Source of the DNA: Gammaproteobacteria bacterium
GTDB lineage: Bacteria; Pseudomonadota; Gammaproteobacteria; HTCC5015
DNA length: 64,000 nt
Reading direction: 5' to 3'
NCBI GenBank assembly: GCA_013817245.1
Contig: JACDDA010000006.1
Span: 62,001-126,000 of the forward strand
A program made the position numbers and the translations under genes. The notes under the pieces are model-generated. The model saw only the letters and a list, made by a program, of their open reading frames with translations. It did not search any database and had not been told where the DNA came from. This document shows, piece by piece, positions 35,076 through 43,719 of this stretch; positions within the stretch are counted from its first letter, which is position 1; each line of letters opens with the position of its first letter.

Positions 35076-35148
35076 TTAAGAAGTTTTGTCATATCTATTA
35101 AGTATCTCCAGACGTATTCACCTAGTCTGTCCTAAGCCTTTCATGGTT

Positions 35149-35182
35149 ATGTCATAAAACTATCACATTCAGATTATAGATT
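35149..35182 (+). promoter_or_regulatory. PhoB box and -10 of the aquaporin-arsC pair
   Basis: ATGTCATAAAACTATCAC (35149-35166) matches the Pho box consensus at 16 of 18 positions. Exactly 10 bases later comes TAGATT (35177-35182) as -10. The start codon follows only 6 bases behind the -10. Confidence 0.75.
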
Positions 35183-35188
35183 ACTCAC

Positions 35189-35872
35189 ATGCGTGCTTAT
35201 CTTGCGGAATTACTCGGAACCTTTGGTCTGGTGCTGGTCGGCACGGGCGCCATTATCGTTAATGATGTCAGTGGTGGTCTACTGGGCAATGCGGGCATTG
35301 CACTGGCCTTTGCGGTAATCGTATTCCTTATGATATGTAGCTTTGCCCATCTCTCCGGCGCACATATTAATCCGGCGGTTAGCATGGTCTTCGCGCTAAC
35401 GGGCCATTTGGCGTGGCGCAAGCTAGGTAACTATTGGTTGGCGCAATGTTGCGGCGCTTTACTTGCCAGCGGCTTATTACACTTACTGTTTCAACATGCC
35501 ACTTTAGGCGCTACGGTGCCTACGCCTAAATATCCAGCACTCTTAGCCTTTGGCTTAGAAATCGTCATTAGCAGTATTTTGATGCTGAGTATTTTTTATG
35601 TAATACAGCAACATTTTTCACGTATCAAAAGTGCGGCCTTAATTGGTAGCGTAGTAGGTTTAGCGGCTTTTTTGGTAGGCCCGCTAACGGGCGCATCGAT
35701 GAATCCTGCACGATCGTTAGGTCCCGCTTTAATCAGCGGTCATTTTCAACATTTATGGATTTATTTAACCGCGCCGATATTAGGCATGTTGTTGGCGGTG
35801 CCCGCCTGCCAAAAAATTACCCGTAAAACCCTCTGCGCCAGTGGCGCTTGCTGTAATGAGGTCCCCGCATGA
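35189..35872 (+). CDS. Aquaporin (MIP family), AqpS-like
   Basis: 227 residues, six membrane helices and two half-helices with NPA motifs: GAHINPAVSM (NPA 61-63) and GASMNPARSLGP (NPA 172-174, with the selectivity-filter Arg at 175). The start MRAYLAELLGTFGLVLVGTGA is the usual one, so the ATG at 35189 is firm although no Shine-Dalgarno is visible. The C-terminal tail has an unusual LCASGACC cysteine cluster (C216, C221, C222). Its stop overlaps the arsC-like start (ATGA). The pairing resembles the AqpS-ArsC arsenic module known in Sinorhizobium, so it probably lets arsenite leave the cell; this is inference. Confidence 0.85.
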   Translation: MRAYLAELLGTFGLVLVGTGAIIVNDVSGGLLGNAGIALAFAVIVFLMICSFAHLSGAHINPAVSMVFALTGHLAWRKLGNYWLAQCCGALLASGLLHLLFQHATLGATVPTPKYPALLAFGLEIVISSILMLSIFYVIQQHFSRIKSAALIGSVVGLAAFLVGPLTGASMNPARSLGPALISGHFQHLWIYLTAPILGMLLAVPACQKITRKTLCASGACCNEVPA

Positions 35873-36282
35873 AAACCACGCTGCCACTGAATACATCTAA
35901 AAACGTCGTGTTCGTTTGTGTTGAAAACAGTTGCCGCAGTCAAATAGCCGAAGGTTTTGCGCGTTTACACCAACGCGCTGACGTGATTATTTATAGCGCG
36001 GGTTCGAAGCCTTCTGGCGTTATTAATCCGCGCGCCATTCAATTTATGCAAGAAGTGGGCAGTGATCTGACGAGGCAAGGCTCTAAATCATTAGACGAGA
36101 TTCCCGATATCGTTTATGACGCAGTCATCACCATGGGCTGCGGCGATGCGTGTCCGTTTTTGCGTGGCAAATTCCGCGAAGATTGGGGTTTGGCCGATCC
36201 TAAACATTTAAGCGACGATGAATTTCGCGCCATTCGTGACACTATTCAAACGCGTGTTGCCGCACTGTTCCAGCAAATCTAA
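35869..36282 (+). CDS. arsC: Arsenate reductase of the LMW-phosphatase (thioredoxin-coupled) type
   Basis: 137 residues with the low-molecular-weight phosphatase loop CVENSCRSQ (nucleophile C17, loop C22, R23) that resembles the CTGNSCRSQ loop of plasmid pI258 ArsC. A second cysteine pair occurs in MGCGDACPF (C91, C95), placed like the redox pair of thioredoxin-dependent arsenate reductases, and DWGLADPK supplies the acid Asp. It should reduce arsenate to arsenite; a protein-tyrosine phosphatase role is the alternative, less likely with these Cys. It is coupled to the aquaporin by a 4-base overlap and shares its Pho-box promoter. Confidence 0.82.
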   Translation: MKTTLPLNTSKNVVFVCVENSCRSQIAEGFARLHQRADVIIYSAGSKPSGVINPRAIQFMQEVGSDLTRQGSKSLDEIPDIVYDAVITMGCGDACPFLRGKFREDWGLADPKHLSDDEFRAIRDTIQTRVAALFQQI

Positions 36283-36387
36283 AAAACTTATACGGCTTTA
36301 GGTCATAACGACGTATCTAATAGGGCGACAATTGCGCTCACCATGGCATAAAATCCACACACTGACTTTGCATCTGCCGGTGTCCCT

Positions 36388-37242
36388 ATGAATGCCTTGC
36401 GTTTACCTAACTTAGATATTATTCGCGAAAACGTCCGCGCCGCTTTAGCTGAAGATATTGGCAGTGGCGATGTTACCGCACGCTTATTAACCAGCGCCGA
36501 GTGGTCAGAAGCCACTATTATTTGCCGTCAAGAAGCGGTTATCAGCGGCATTGAATGGGCACGCGAAACCTTTACGCAAGTTGATCCACGCATTGAAACG
36601 CAATGGTTGATTCATGACAGTGATCGCTTATCCGCCAACACGCAAGTCGCCCGCTTACGCGGACCCGCCGCGAGCTTGTTAACGGCTGAACGTACCGCGT
36701 TAAATTTTTTACAAACATTAAGCGGTACTGCAACACAAGCGCGACAACTTGTTGATTTAATCGCCGGCACCCACGTCACGCTGTTAGACACACGCAAAAC
36801 AATTCCAGGTTTACGGGCTGCACAAAAATACGCCGTTACTTGCGGTGGCTGCGAAAATCATCGGCATGGTTTATACGATGCCATTCTGATTAAAGAAAAC
36901 CATATCACGGCAGCGGGCAGCATTACTGCCGCTATTCATTTAGCGCGCGCGCAATCACCGACTATTTTCTTAATTGTCGAAGTTGAAACGTTTGAGGAAT
37001 TAAAAGCAGCTTTAAGCGCTAAGCCTGATCGTATTTTGCTGGACAACTTCACCCCCACTGCTTTACGCGAAGCAGTGACACTCACCGCCGGCAGAATTCC
37101 CTTAGAAGCATCCGGCAATATTCGTCGCGACAATATTCGTTTATTTGCTGAAACCGGCGTCAACTACCTTTCGATGGGAACGTTGACCAAAGATATCAAA
37201 GCCATCGATTTATCTTTACGCCTGACTAACGCACGATTCTAA
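36388..37242 (+). CDS. nadC: Nicotinate-nucleotide pyrophosphorylase (quinolinate PRTase)
   Basis: 284 residues; converts quinolinate and PRPP to nicotinate mononucleotide in NAD synthesis. Visible: EDIGSGDVTARLL, RLRGPAASLLTAERTALNFLQ, LDTRKTIPGLRAAQKYAV, GGCENHRHGLYDAILIKENH (substrate-binding His, Arg and Lys), EVETFEEL, LLDNFTP and EASGNIRRDNIRLFAETG. It is separated from arsC by 105 bases without a clear promoter or terminator. The Pho box of ppk lies just behind its stop. Confidence 0.95.
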   Translation: MNALRLPNLDIIRENVRAALAEDIGSGDVTARLLTSAEWSEATIICRQEAVISGIEWARETFTQVDPRIETQWLIHDSDRLSANTQVARLRGPAASLLTAERTALNFLQTLSGTATQARQLVDLIAGTHVTLLDTRKTIPGLRAAQKYAVTCGGCENHRHGLYDAILIKENHITAAGSITAAIHLARAQSPTIFLIVEVETFEELKAALSAKPDRILLDNFTPTALREAVTLTAGRIPLEASGNIRRDNIRLFAETGVNYLSMGTLTKDIKAIDLSLRLTNARF

Positions 37243-37255
37243 ATTTAGTAGAGAG

Positions 37256-37289
37256 TTGTAACAAATCTGCAACATAATGTGTTTACAAA
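37256..37289 (+). promoter_or_regulatory. PhoB box and -10 of ppk
   Basis: TTGTAACAAATCTGCAAC (37256-37273) shares its first 14 bases exactly with the pstS box, and its second half-site is weaker. After 10 bases TACAAA (37284-37289) fits a -10 at 4 of 6. It lies 51 bases before the ppk start and 13 after the nadC stop. Confidence 0.65.
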
Positions 37290-37323
37290 GTAGCCTCTAT
37301 CCCTATTACCCCGAGTTGTTTTT

Positions 37324-39504
37324 ATGGCAATGCCAGCGGATTCTTTTATGCCCAATGCAAGCTTAGATCCTGTTCACTTAGATGATCCGTCTTTATATCT
37401 TAATCGCGAACTGACGTGGTTACGCTTTAACGAACGTGTTTTGCATGAAGCAGAAATTGCCAGCAATCCGTTGTTGGAAAAATTAAAATTTATCGCCATC
37501 GTAAGTTCTAATCTAGACGAATTTTTTATGAAACGCATTGGCGGCTTAAAAGAACAAGTCGGCGCCGGCGTACAAGAGCTCACCCTTGACGGTCGTAATC
37601 CGCAACAACAAATTGATGAATGCGCTGAACATGTACGCGCACTGGAAGCCCGCAAATCTCAATTATTACCCAAAATTCTTAATGACTTGCATAATGCGGG
37701 TATTCGCATTTTGAATTATCAAGATTTAAAAAAATCGAAATGCGCATTATTACGAGACTATTACATTCATAATATTTTCCCCTTAGTAACGCCGCAATCA
37801 ATTGATCCTGCACATCCGTTCCCTTTTATTTCAAATTTATCGTTAAATTTATTGGTGACTCTGCGTCATCCAAAAAACCAACAAGCTTTATTAGCTCGCG
37901 TTAAAGTACCGATTGGAAATGGCATTCATCGTTTCATCGCTTTAGAAAAAGAAGATAGACAACAAAACTACGTTGAATACGTGCGTCTTGAAGACATTAT
38001 TGGCAACAATTTAGATATTTTATTTCCAGGCATGGAAGTGCTGGCTTACGAGTGTTTTCACGTCACTCGAAATTCCAACACGGAACGTGATGAATCCAAT
38101 GCCGATGATTTATTAGAATTGATCGAATCCGAATTACGTGATCGCAAATTTGCACCGATTGTACGTATTGTTGTAGAGCACAATATGGACACACAACGAC
38201 GTCAATTCCTGATTAACGAATTAGGTTTGCAGCAACAAGATGTTTATGACACTGAACACATGATGGCCTTGCGCGATTTATGGGAGCTGGTTGGGATTGA
38301 ACGCCCTGATTTACATGACACGCCGCATCATCCTTTAGATCATCCCTTGCTCAGCGCGCATCAATCTATTTTTACTGCTATTCGCGAAAACAATGGCATT
38401 TTTTTACATCATCCTTACGATAGTTTTGCCACATCAGTAGAACGCTTAGTGAAAGAAGCGCGCCATGACCCGGCCGTACGCGCGATTAAGATGACGATTT
38501 ATCGCACGTCAAAAGACACTAAAATTATTGAATATCTAATTGACGCCGCGCGTAACGGCAAACAAGTTGCGGTAGTGATGGAATTAAAAGCGCGCTTTGA
38601 TGAAGCCGCCAATATTCATTGGGCGAACAGTTTAGAAGAAGCCGGCATCCACGTAACCTATGGCGTGGTCGGACTCAAAACTCATGCAAAAGTTATTTTA
38701 GTTGTACGCCAAGAGGAAGAAGGTTTGCGCCGTTACATGCACATCGGCACGGGTAATTACCATGCGGGCACCGCACGTTTATATACGGACGTGGGTTTAT
38801 TAACATGCGATACGGATATTGCGCATGATGTCAGCGAATTATTTAATTTTTTAACCACGGGTTATACGCCAAAACGCGATTACCGAAAATTATTACCCGC
38901 GCCTACTTTATTAAAACAAAATTTAATAAAAAAGATTAATCGCGAAATCGCGCATGCCAAAGAAGGCAAAAAAACCGCCATTCAATTCAAAATGAATGCG
39001 CTGGAAGATATTGATATTTGTAAGGCCTTGTATCAAGCCTCACAAGCTGGCGTGACAGTGCAGTTAATCGTGCGTGATACGTGTCGTCTGCGTCCTGGGA
39101 TTAAAGACATTTCAGATAATATTCATGTCATCAGTATTGTTGGAAGATTTTTAGAACACGCGCGGATTTATTATTTTTATAATAATGGTCAAGAAGAATA
39201 CTATATTGGTTCTGCCGATCTAATGATGCGCAATTTAGAACGACGCGTTGAAGTAGTAACGCCGGTAGAACCTGAACATTTGTCTCAACATTTACGAACG
39301 ATCTTAGATATTAATTTAGCGGATCAGCGTAATGTCTGGGAGATGCAAGCAGATGGGCATTATCTGCAACGCCAACCTAAAGACGCTGAAACAAAAGGTT
39401 GTCAGGAATTATTTATCGAGCTTGCCCAAAAACGCGGAAAAACTCGTTTGGCTAAAAGCAACAAAGGTCTCTCAAAAAAACGTCGCAAACGTCAAGGCGT
39501 ATAG
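37324..39504 (+). CDS. ppk: Polyphosphate kinase PPK1
   Basis: 726 residues; transfers the gamma-phosphate of ATP to polyphosphate. N-terminal domain with YLNRELTWLRFNERVLHEA, the head domain with SSNLDEFFMKRIGGL, and two phospholipase-D-like C-terminal domains. The catalytic His residues are near 454 (VVGLKTHAKV) and near 612 (RFLEHARIYYF), with the same spacing as His435/His592 of E. coli. The C-terminal tail is basic (KGLSKKRRKRQG). A Pho box upstream indicates PhoB control. Its 3' end overlaps sixA by 13 bases, tail to tail, and ppx lies 0.5 kb further on. Confidence 0.95.
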   Translation: MAMPADSFMPNASLDPVHLDDPSLYLNRELTWLRFNERVLHEAEIASNPLLEKLKFIAIVSSNLDEFFMKRIGGLKEQVGAGVQELTLDGRNPQQQIDECAEHVRALEARKSQLLPKILNDLHNAGIRILNYQDLKKSKCALLRDYYIHNIFPLVTPQSIDPAHPFPFISNLSLNLLVTLRHPKNQQALLARVKVPIGNGIHRFIALEKEDRQQNYVEYVRLEDIIGNNLDILFPGMEVLAYECFHVTRNSNTERDESNADDLLELIESELRDRKFAPIVRIVVEHNMDTQRRQFLINELGLQQQDVYDTEHMMALRDLWELVGIERPDLHDTPHHPLDHPLLSAHQSIFTAIRENNGIFLHHPYDSFATSVERLVKEARHDPAVRAIKMTIYRTSKDTKIIEYLIDAARNGKQVAVVMELKARFDEAANIHWANSLEEAGIHVTYGVVGLKTHAKVILVVRQEEEGLRRYMHIGTGNYHAGTARLYTDVGLLTCDTDIAHDVSELFNFLTTGYTPKRDYRKLLPAPTLLKQNLIKKINREIAHAKEGKKTAIQFKMNALEDIDICKALYQASQAGVTVQLIVRDTCRLRPGIKDISDNIHVISIVGRFLEHARIYYFYNNGQEEYYIGSADLMMRNLERRVEVVTPVEPEHLSQHLRTILDINLADQRNVWEMQADGHYLQRQPKDAETKGCQELFIELAQKRGKTRLAKSNKGLSKKRRKRQGV

Positions 39505-39971
39505 CGCTCGATTAAATACGCGGCGCCTGCGGATAAATTTGGCCACGCGCCTTGAAATTGAAAAATAACTGCACCCGCCGTTGGTAATGCAGGCATGCTC
39601 TTATTTACTAACACATTGGCAAGATCGCTCAAGCCGGGATTATGACCAATTAAAATCACATGATGCGCGGCGGCGGGTAAACCTTGTAAGCTTTTTATCA
39701 AATGATCTGTATTAGCTAAATACAAGTCTGCACGATAATCCACGTTAATATCGCTAAATCCAGCCAACAACGCTGCGCACGTTTGGCGAGTGCGTATCGA
39801 TGACGAACACAAAACATAATCTATCGCTTGACTACGTGCGGCGAACCATGTGTTTAGCGCCGCCATGCTCTCTTGTCCGGTCGCACTCAAATTACGCTGA
39901 ATATCAACACTGGCCTCTACCGCTTCGGCATGCCTAATAAGACAAAGGGTTTTTTGTGCTCGCTCTGGCAT
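39492..39971 (-). CDS. sixA: Phosphohistidine phosphatase SixA
   Basis: 159 residues of the histidine phosphatase superfamily: TLCLIRHAEAV (nucleophilic His in the RH motif), YVLCSSSIRTRQTCAAL (second Arg), and VILIGHNPGLSDLANVL (second His). Lengths and motifs fit SixA, which in E. coli dephosphorylates the nitrogen-PTS protein NPr. It sits tail-to-tail with ppk (13-base overlap) and is divergent from ppx with 45 bases between the starts, which must hold both promoters. Confidence 0.9.
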   Translation of the reverse strand: MPERAQKTLCLIRHAEAVEASVDIQRNLSATGQESMAALNTWFAARSQAIDYVLCSSSIRTRQTCAALLAGFSDINVDYRADLYLANTDHLIKSLQGLPAAAHHVILIGHNPGLSDLANVLVNKSMPALPTAGAVIFQFQGAWPNLSAGAAYLIERYTP

Positions 39972-40016
39972 AATAAAACAATAACTCTTTAATATAAGTA
40001 ATGCATTGGATACTAA

Positions 40017-41507
40017 ATGTTTGATAAAACCAAATTAATCGTAGTAGTGGATCTAGGTTCCAATAGCTTTCACATGACCGTCACACGGTCTCATGATGGC
40101 CAGCTTACCGTAATCGATAGCTTAAAGGAAAGTGTTCGGCTCGCCGCCGGCGTGACTGCTGAACACACGCTCGATACCGTCACACAAAAACGTGCCTTAG
40201 AATGTTTAGCGCGTTTCGCGCAACGCTTACAAAATATTAAACATGATGGTATACGCGTCGTCGGTACTAATGCACTGCGCCAAGCTCATCAAGCCGAAGA
40301 CTTTGTGGCATTAGCAGAAAAAACGTTAGGCCATCGAATTGACATTATTTCTGGTATTGAAGAAGCACGGTTAATTTATGCCGGTGTTTATCAAGATCAT
40401 CCCTTACCTGAACGCCGCAACTTAGTCATTGATATCGGTGGCGGCAGTACCGAATTTATTATTGGTGAAGGTCCAACCCCGCGTACGCTTGAAAGTTTAT
40501 ACATGGGCTGCGTTAATTTTACGCGCCGGTTTTTTGACGCCGGTTATTCGCATAAACGTATGCAACAAGCGATTACCGCTGCACGTCAAGAACTAGAACC
40601 CATTGAAATTTCTTTTCGTGCATTAGGCTGGCAACATGTATTAGGTTCTTCAGGCAGCATTCGCAGCATTGAAGATACCTTGTTGCAACTTAAACTCAGC
40701 GAGCACGGTATTACTGCCAGTGGACTTAAAAAATTGCATCAACTGCTAGCCAAAGACGACAGATTGCCGAACTTAAGCGCTGATCGCCGGCCGGTGTTTT
40801 TTGGTGGTTTAGCTATTTTAACTGCTGCATTTGATGCTTTAAATATTGAACACATGGAATATTCTAACAGCGCATTACGCGAAGGCGTATTACATGAATT
40901 GCTCGGTCGGCAACGCCAAAATGATGTGCGCAATACTACCATTCAACATTTTGTACAACGTTATGCAATTGATAAAACCCATGCGCAACGTGTGCAAAAA
41001 ACCGCGCGATCTTTTTATCAACAAGCTCAAATCAATTGGTTATTGAGTAACGATAATAAAGAACTAGCGGATTACCTAGATTGGGCGGCGCAGTTACATG
41101 AAATCGGTTTGGCCGTGGCGCACAGCGGTTATCATCGCCATGGCGCTTATTTATTACGCCATTCTGATATGCCGGGATTTTCGATACGCGAACAAAAATA
41201 TTTAGCGCTACTCGTCAATGCGCATCGTCGAAAAATTCGTGCTGAGTACTTCAAAGAAATCTCCAGCGTAGAGCGGCCTATTTTATTAAAATTATTATTA
41301 ATACTGCGTATATCCGTGCTACTACATCGCAATCGATTAGATAATTTTTTACCTGACTTAAAAATCAGCGCGCATTTACAAGGGATAACATTGTCGATTG
41401 CAGAAAAATGGTTGCAAGAACATCCGTTGACCTTGGCGGATATCCAAGAAGAACAAAAACACTGGAGTAATAATGGTTTTGAGTTATTGCTTAAAACTCA
41501 GCTCTAA
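40017..41507 (+). CDS. ppx: Exopolyphosphatase
   Basis: 496 residues of the Ppx/GppA family (actin-like ATPase fold): VVDLGSNSFHMTVTR, VVGTNALRQA, ISGIEEARLIYAGV (catalytic Glu), VIDIGGGSTEFIIGE, LGSSGSIRSIE, then the C-terminal HD-like domain (AAQLHEIGLAVAHSGYHRHGAYL). It releases phosphate from polyphosphate ends; the GppA activity on pppGpp is possible but the length and position near ppk favour Ppx. No Pho box is seen in the 45 bases upstream, so the degrading enzyme may not be phosphate controlled in the way ppk is. Confidence 0.92.
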   Translation: MFDKTKLIVVVDLGSNSFHMTVTRSHDGQLTVIDSLKESVRLAAGVTAEHTLDTVTQKRALECLARFAQRLQNIKHDGIRVVGTNALRQAHQAEDFVALAEKTLGHRIDIISGIEEARLIYAGVYQDHPLPERRNLVIDIGGGSTEFIIGEGPTPRTLESLYMGCVNFTRRFFDAGYSHKRMQQAITAARQELEPIEISFRALGWQHVLGSSGSIRSIEDTLLQLKLSEHGITASGLKKLHQLLAKDDRLPNLSADRRPVFFGGLAILTAAFDALNIEHMEYSNSALREGVLHELLGRQRQNDVRNTTIQHFVQRYAIDKTHAQRVQKTARSFYQQAQINWLLSNDNKELADYLDWAAQLHEIGLAVAHSGYHRHGAYLLRHSDMPGFSIREQKYLALLVNAHRRKIRAEYFKEISSVERPILLKLLLILRISVLLHRNRLDNFLPDLKISAHLQGITLSIAEKWLQEHPLTLADIQEEQKHWSNNGFELLLKTQL

Positions 41508-41522
41508 ATTCTGCAACACAAT

Positions 41523-42209
41523 TTATTTAGACAAGGGCAAACGCTGCGCTAATTTAGCAAATATGTTTTGCAACAGAATGGTTTCACTGGGCGGTGATGG
41601 AAATAAATTTTCTGGATATTGATCATTTTGTTTCAAGTTAGCTGCAGGTTGATCAGTTACCTGCGAGGCGCTTGCTGCATCAGCCAAAGACCAACCGCTA
41701 GCAACACGACCACTTAACTGCGCATCATAAACCACAATTTTTACCGCTATTTGGCGCGTGGTCGTAAACGTCGTTTTTTTGTTTTTTTCAGCAACATCTT
41801 GAGTTATCCATTGACCCTCAATATTTGCAAATAGCCAATAGCGAATGGGTAACTTTTCTTTAGCCATGCGCAACATACCGCTGCTAGCAGTGCCTTGAAA
41901 AGCAAAGCTATCCAACATCTGTGTGTGCACACTACTACCGATCGCTAAGCGAGCGTCGCGATACGCAACATAGCGATATTCTGGTCGCTGCGTTTGATAC
42001 GCCTTATACAACATAGTGGCATGCCCTTCGCGATCTTCCTTAATATTCATGCCACTGTTAGCTACTACGCCAACGATAACCATGCCACCTGCGCGTAAAG
42101 TCTCTGCGCTCCATGCGCGTTGACCTTCGTACAAAACACTTTGACTGCCGCACGCGGTTAAAATCAACAAGAGTGCCGACCCAAAAACGGTACGTATTAT
42201 TTTTTTCAT
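41523..42209 (-). CDS. Lipoprotein, unknown
   Basis: The start is the ATG at 42209, giving MKKIIRTVFGSALLLILTAC with a lipobox LTAC and Cys at residue 20 (228 residues in all); an upstream start 34 codons earlier would overlap nhaD and lacks a signal. The mature part shows RAWSAETLRAGGMVIVGVV, a middle RYVAYRDARLAIG, and a beta-rich KIVVYDAQLSGRVASGWSLAD, but I recognise no family. The lipoprotein should be attached to the outer or inner membrane. It lies 26 bases behind nhaD and is convergent with ppx. Confidence 0.75.
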   Translation of the reverse strand: MKKIIRTVFGSALLLILTACGSQSVLYEGQRAWSAETLRAGGMVIVGVVANSGMNIKEDREGHATMLYKAYQTQRPEYRYVAYRDARLAIGSSVHTQMLDSFAFQGTASSGMLRMAKEKLPIRYWLFANIEGQWITQDVAEKNKKTTFTTTRQIAVKIVVYDAQLSGRVASGWSLADAASASQVTDQPAANLKQNDQYPENLFPSPPSETILLQNIFAKLAQRLPLSK

Positions 42210-42235
42210 ATGAATATCTATAAGCGCATCATTGA

Positions 42236-43657
42236 TTAAAAATATTTTGCATTCAGCCAAAAATGACAAGCAATACTCGCGGCATACCCTAACGCAATTG
42301 CCCATGTCCATTTAAGGTGTGCAAAAAATGTATAAGTGCCACGAGCTTGCCCCATCACGGCAACACCCGCAGCTGAACCAATTGATAATAAAGAACCGCC
42401 AACACCCGCAGTCAGTGTTACCAACAACCATTGACCATGACTCATATCAGGCAACATCGTTAACACCGCGAACATCACAGGAATATTATCAACCACGGCT
42501 GAAATAATACCGACCAATATATTTGCCTGAGTTGCGCCTAATTGACCGTACATCATATGCGACATGACTCCCAGATAACCTAATGCACCCAAGCCGCCCA
42601 CACACAAAATGATGCCGTAAAAAAACATCAGCGTGTCCCACTCAACACGTTCCATGGATTGAAAAATATTAAATTGAGAAGCCGGTTGACCGGGTACTGA
42701 TAAGGCTTTTTCACCTAAATAATGATCGTTGGCAATTCGCATATCACAACGTTTTAGATAATAGCCATAAAATTTTAACAACCCTAAACCGGTCATCATG
42801 CCTAGCACTGGTGGCAGATGTAAGAAGTTATGTCCACATACTGCCAAAATAATGGTTAAAACAAATAAAGCAACCACCGTCCAAGCGCCTTTACGCACAT
42901 CGGCGTTCATATTTTGTGCAGGCGGTTTTTCTTTGCCTACAGTGAAACTCATAATAATTGCGGGTACAAACCAGTTGACTAAAGAAGGCAAAAACAAAAC
43001 AAAAAATTCATGGAATTTAAGCACGCCTTTTTGCCATACCATTAAGGTCGTAATATCACCAAAGGGACTAAAGGCTCCACCTGCATTTGCGGCTACCACG
43101 ACATTGATACAAGCCACTACAATAAACTTTTTATTATCAGCCGCCAGCGTTAGTACTACGGCCGACATTAATAAGGCCGTCGTTAAATTATCTGCAACGC
43201 CTGAAATGAAAAACGCCAAAATACCGGTAATCCAAAATAATTGACGCAAAGAAAATCCGCGGGATACCAACCACACACGTAATGCTCTAAATACACCACG
43301 TTCATCCATGGTGTTAATATAAGTCATCGCTGCCAACAAAAATAAAAACAATTCACCATATTCTAATAAATTATGTCTAACAAATTGCCCTGCACTGTGC
43401 GTGTCACCTGACTGCACTAACACCCCGGCAACCAACGCCCAAATAATACCGGCTGCCACTACTACAGGTTTTGATTTGCGCAAATGCAAATGCTCTTCCA
43501 TGATAACCAAAGCATACGCAAACACAAAAATAGCCAAACAAAGATAACCAACCCAATGCGTGGTTAAATTTAATGCAGGTAATTCTGCAGCCGCATTTGC
43601 AACGCCAGACAACAATGTTAGCAGCGTTAATAAAAGACCTTTTTTTGACCAAGCCAT
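42236..43657 (-). CDS. nhaD: Na+/H+ antiporter NhaD
   Basis: 473 residues with about twelve membrane helices. Diagnostic regions of the NhaD/ArsB superfamily are LFLLAAMTYINTMDERGVF, FFISGVADNLTTALLMSAV, AANAGGAFSPFGDITTLMVW and IISAVVDNIPVMFAVLTM; the DNLTTA and DNIP segments form the repeated core. The N-terminus looks like a cleavable signal (SGVANAAA), as in other NhaD proteins. It exports Na+ (or Li+) for H+. The lipoprotein gene follows on the same transcript side after 26 bases. Confidence 0.92.
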   Translation of the reverse strand: MAWSKKGLLLTLLTLLSGVANAAAELPALNLTTHWVGYLCLAIFVFAYALVIMEEHLHLRKSKPVVVAAGIIWALVAGVLVQSGDTHSAGQFVRHNLLEYGELFLFLLAAMTYINTMDERGVFRALRVWLVSRGFSLRQLFWITGILAFFISGVADNLTTALLMSAVVLTLAADNKKFIVVACINVVVAANAGGAFSPFGDITTLMVWQKGVLKFHEFFVLFLPSLVNWFVPAIIMSFTVGKEKPPAQNMNADVRKGAWTVVALFVLTIILAVCGHNFLHLPPVLGMMTGLGLLKFYGYYLKRCDMRIANDHYLGEKALSVPGQPASQFNIFQSMERVEWDTLMFFYGIILCVGGLGALGYLGVMSHMMYGQLGATQANILVGIISAVVDNIPVMFAVLTMLPDMSHGQWLLVTLTAGVGGSLLSIGSAAGVAVMGQARGTYTFFAHLKWTWAIALGYAASIACHFWLNAKYF

Positions 43658-43719
43658 AGATACACCTTTATGCAGGGTAATAAATTATGATTAATTAACT
43701 TACCTATACGTCGTCATAC

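Noticed and set aside
42210-42311. Longer lipoprotein starting inside nhaD
   Set aside because: The added residues have no signal features, while the ATG at 42209 gives a signal peptide and lipobox.
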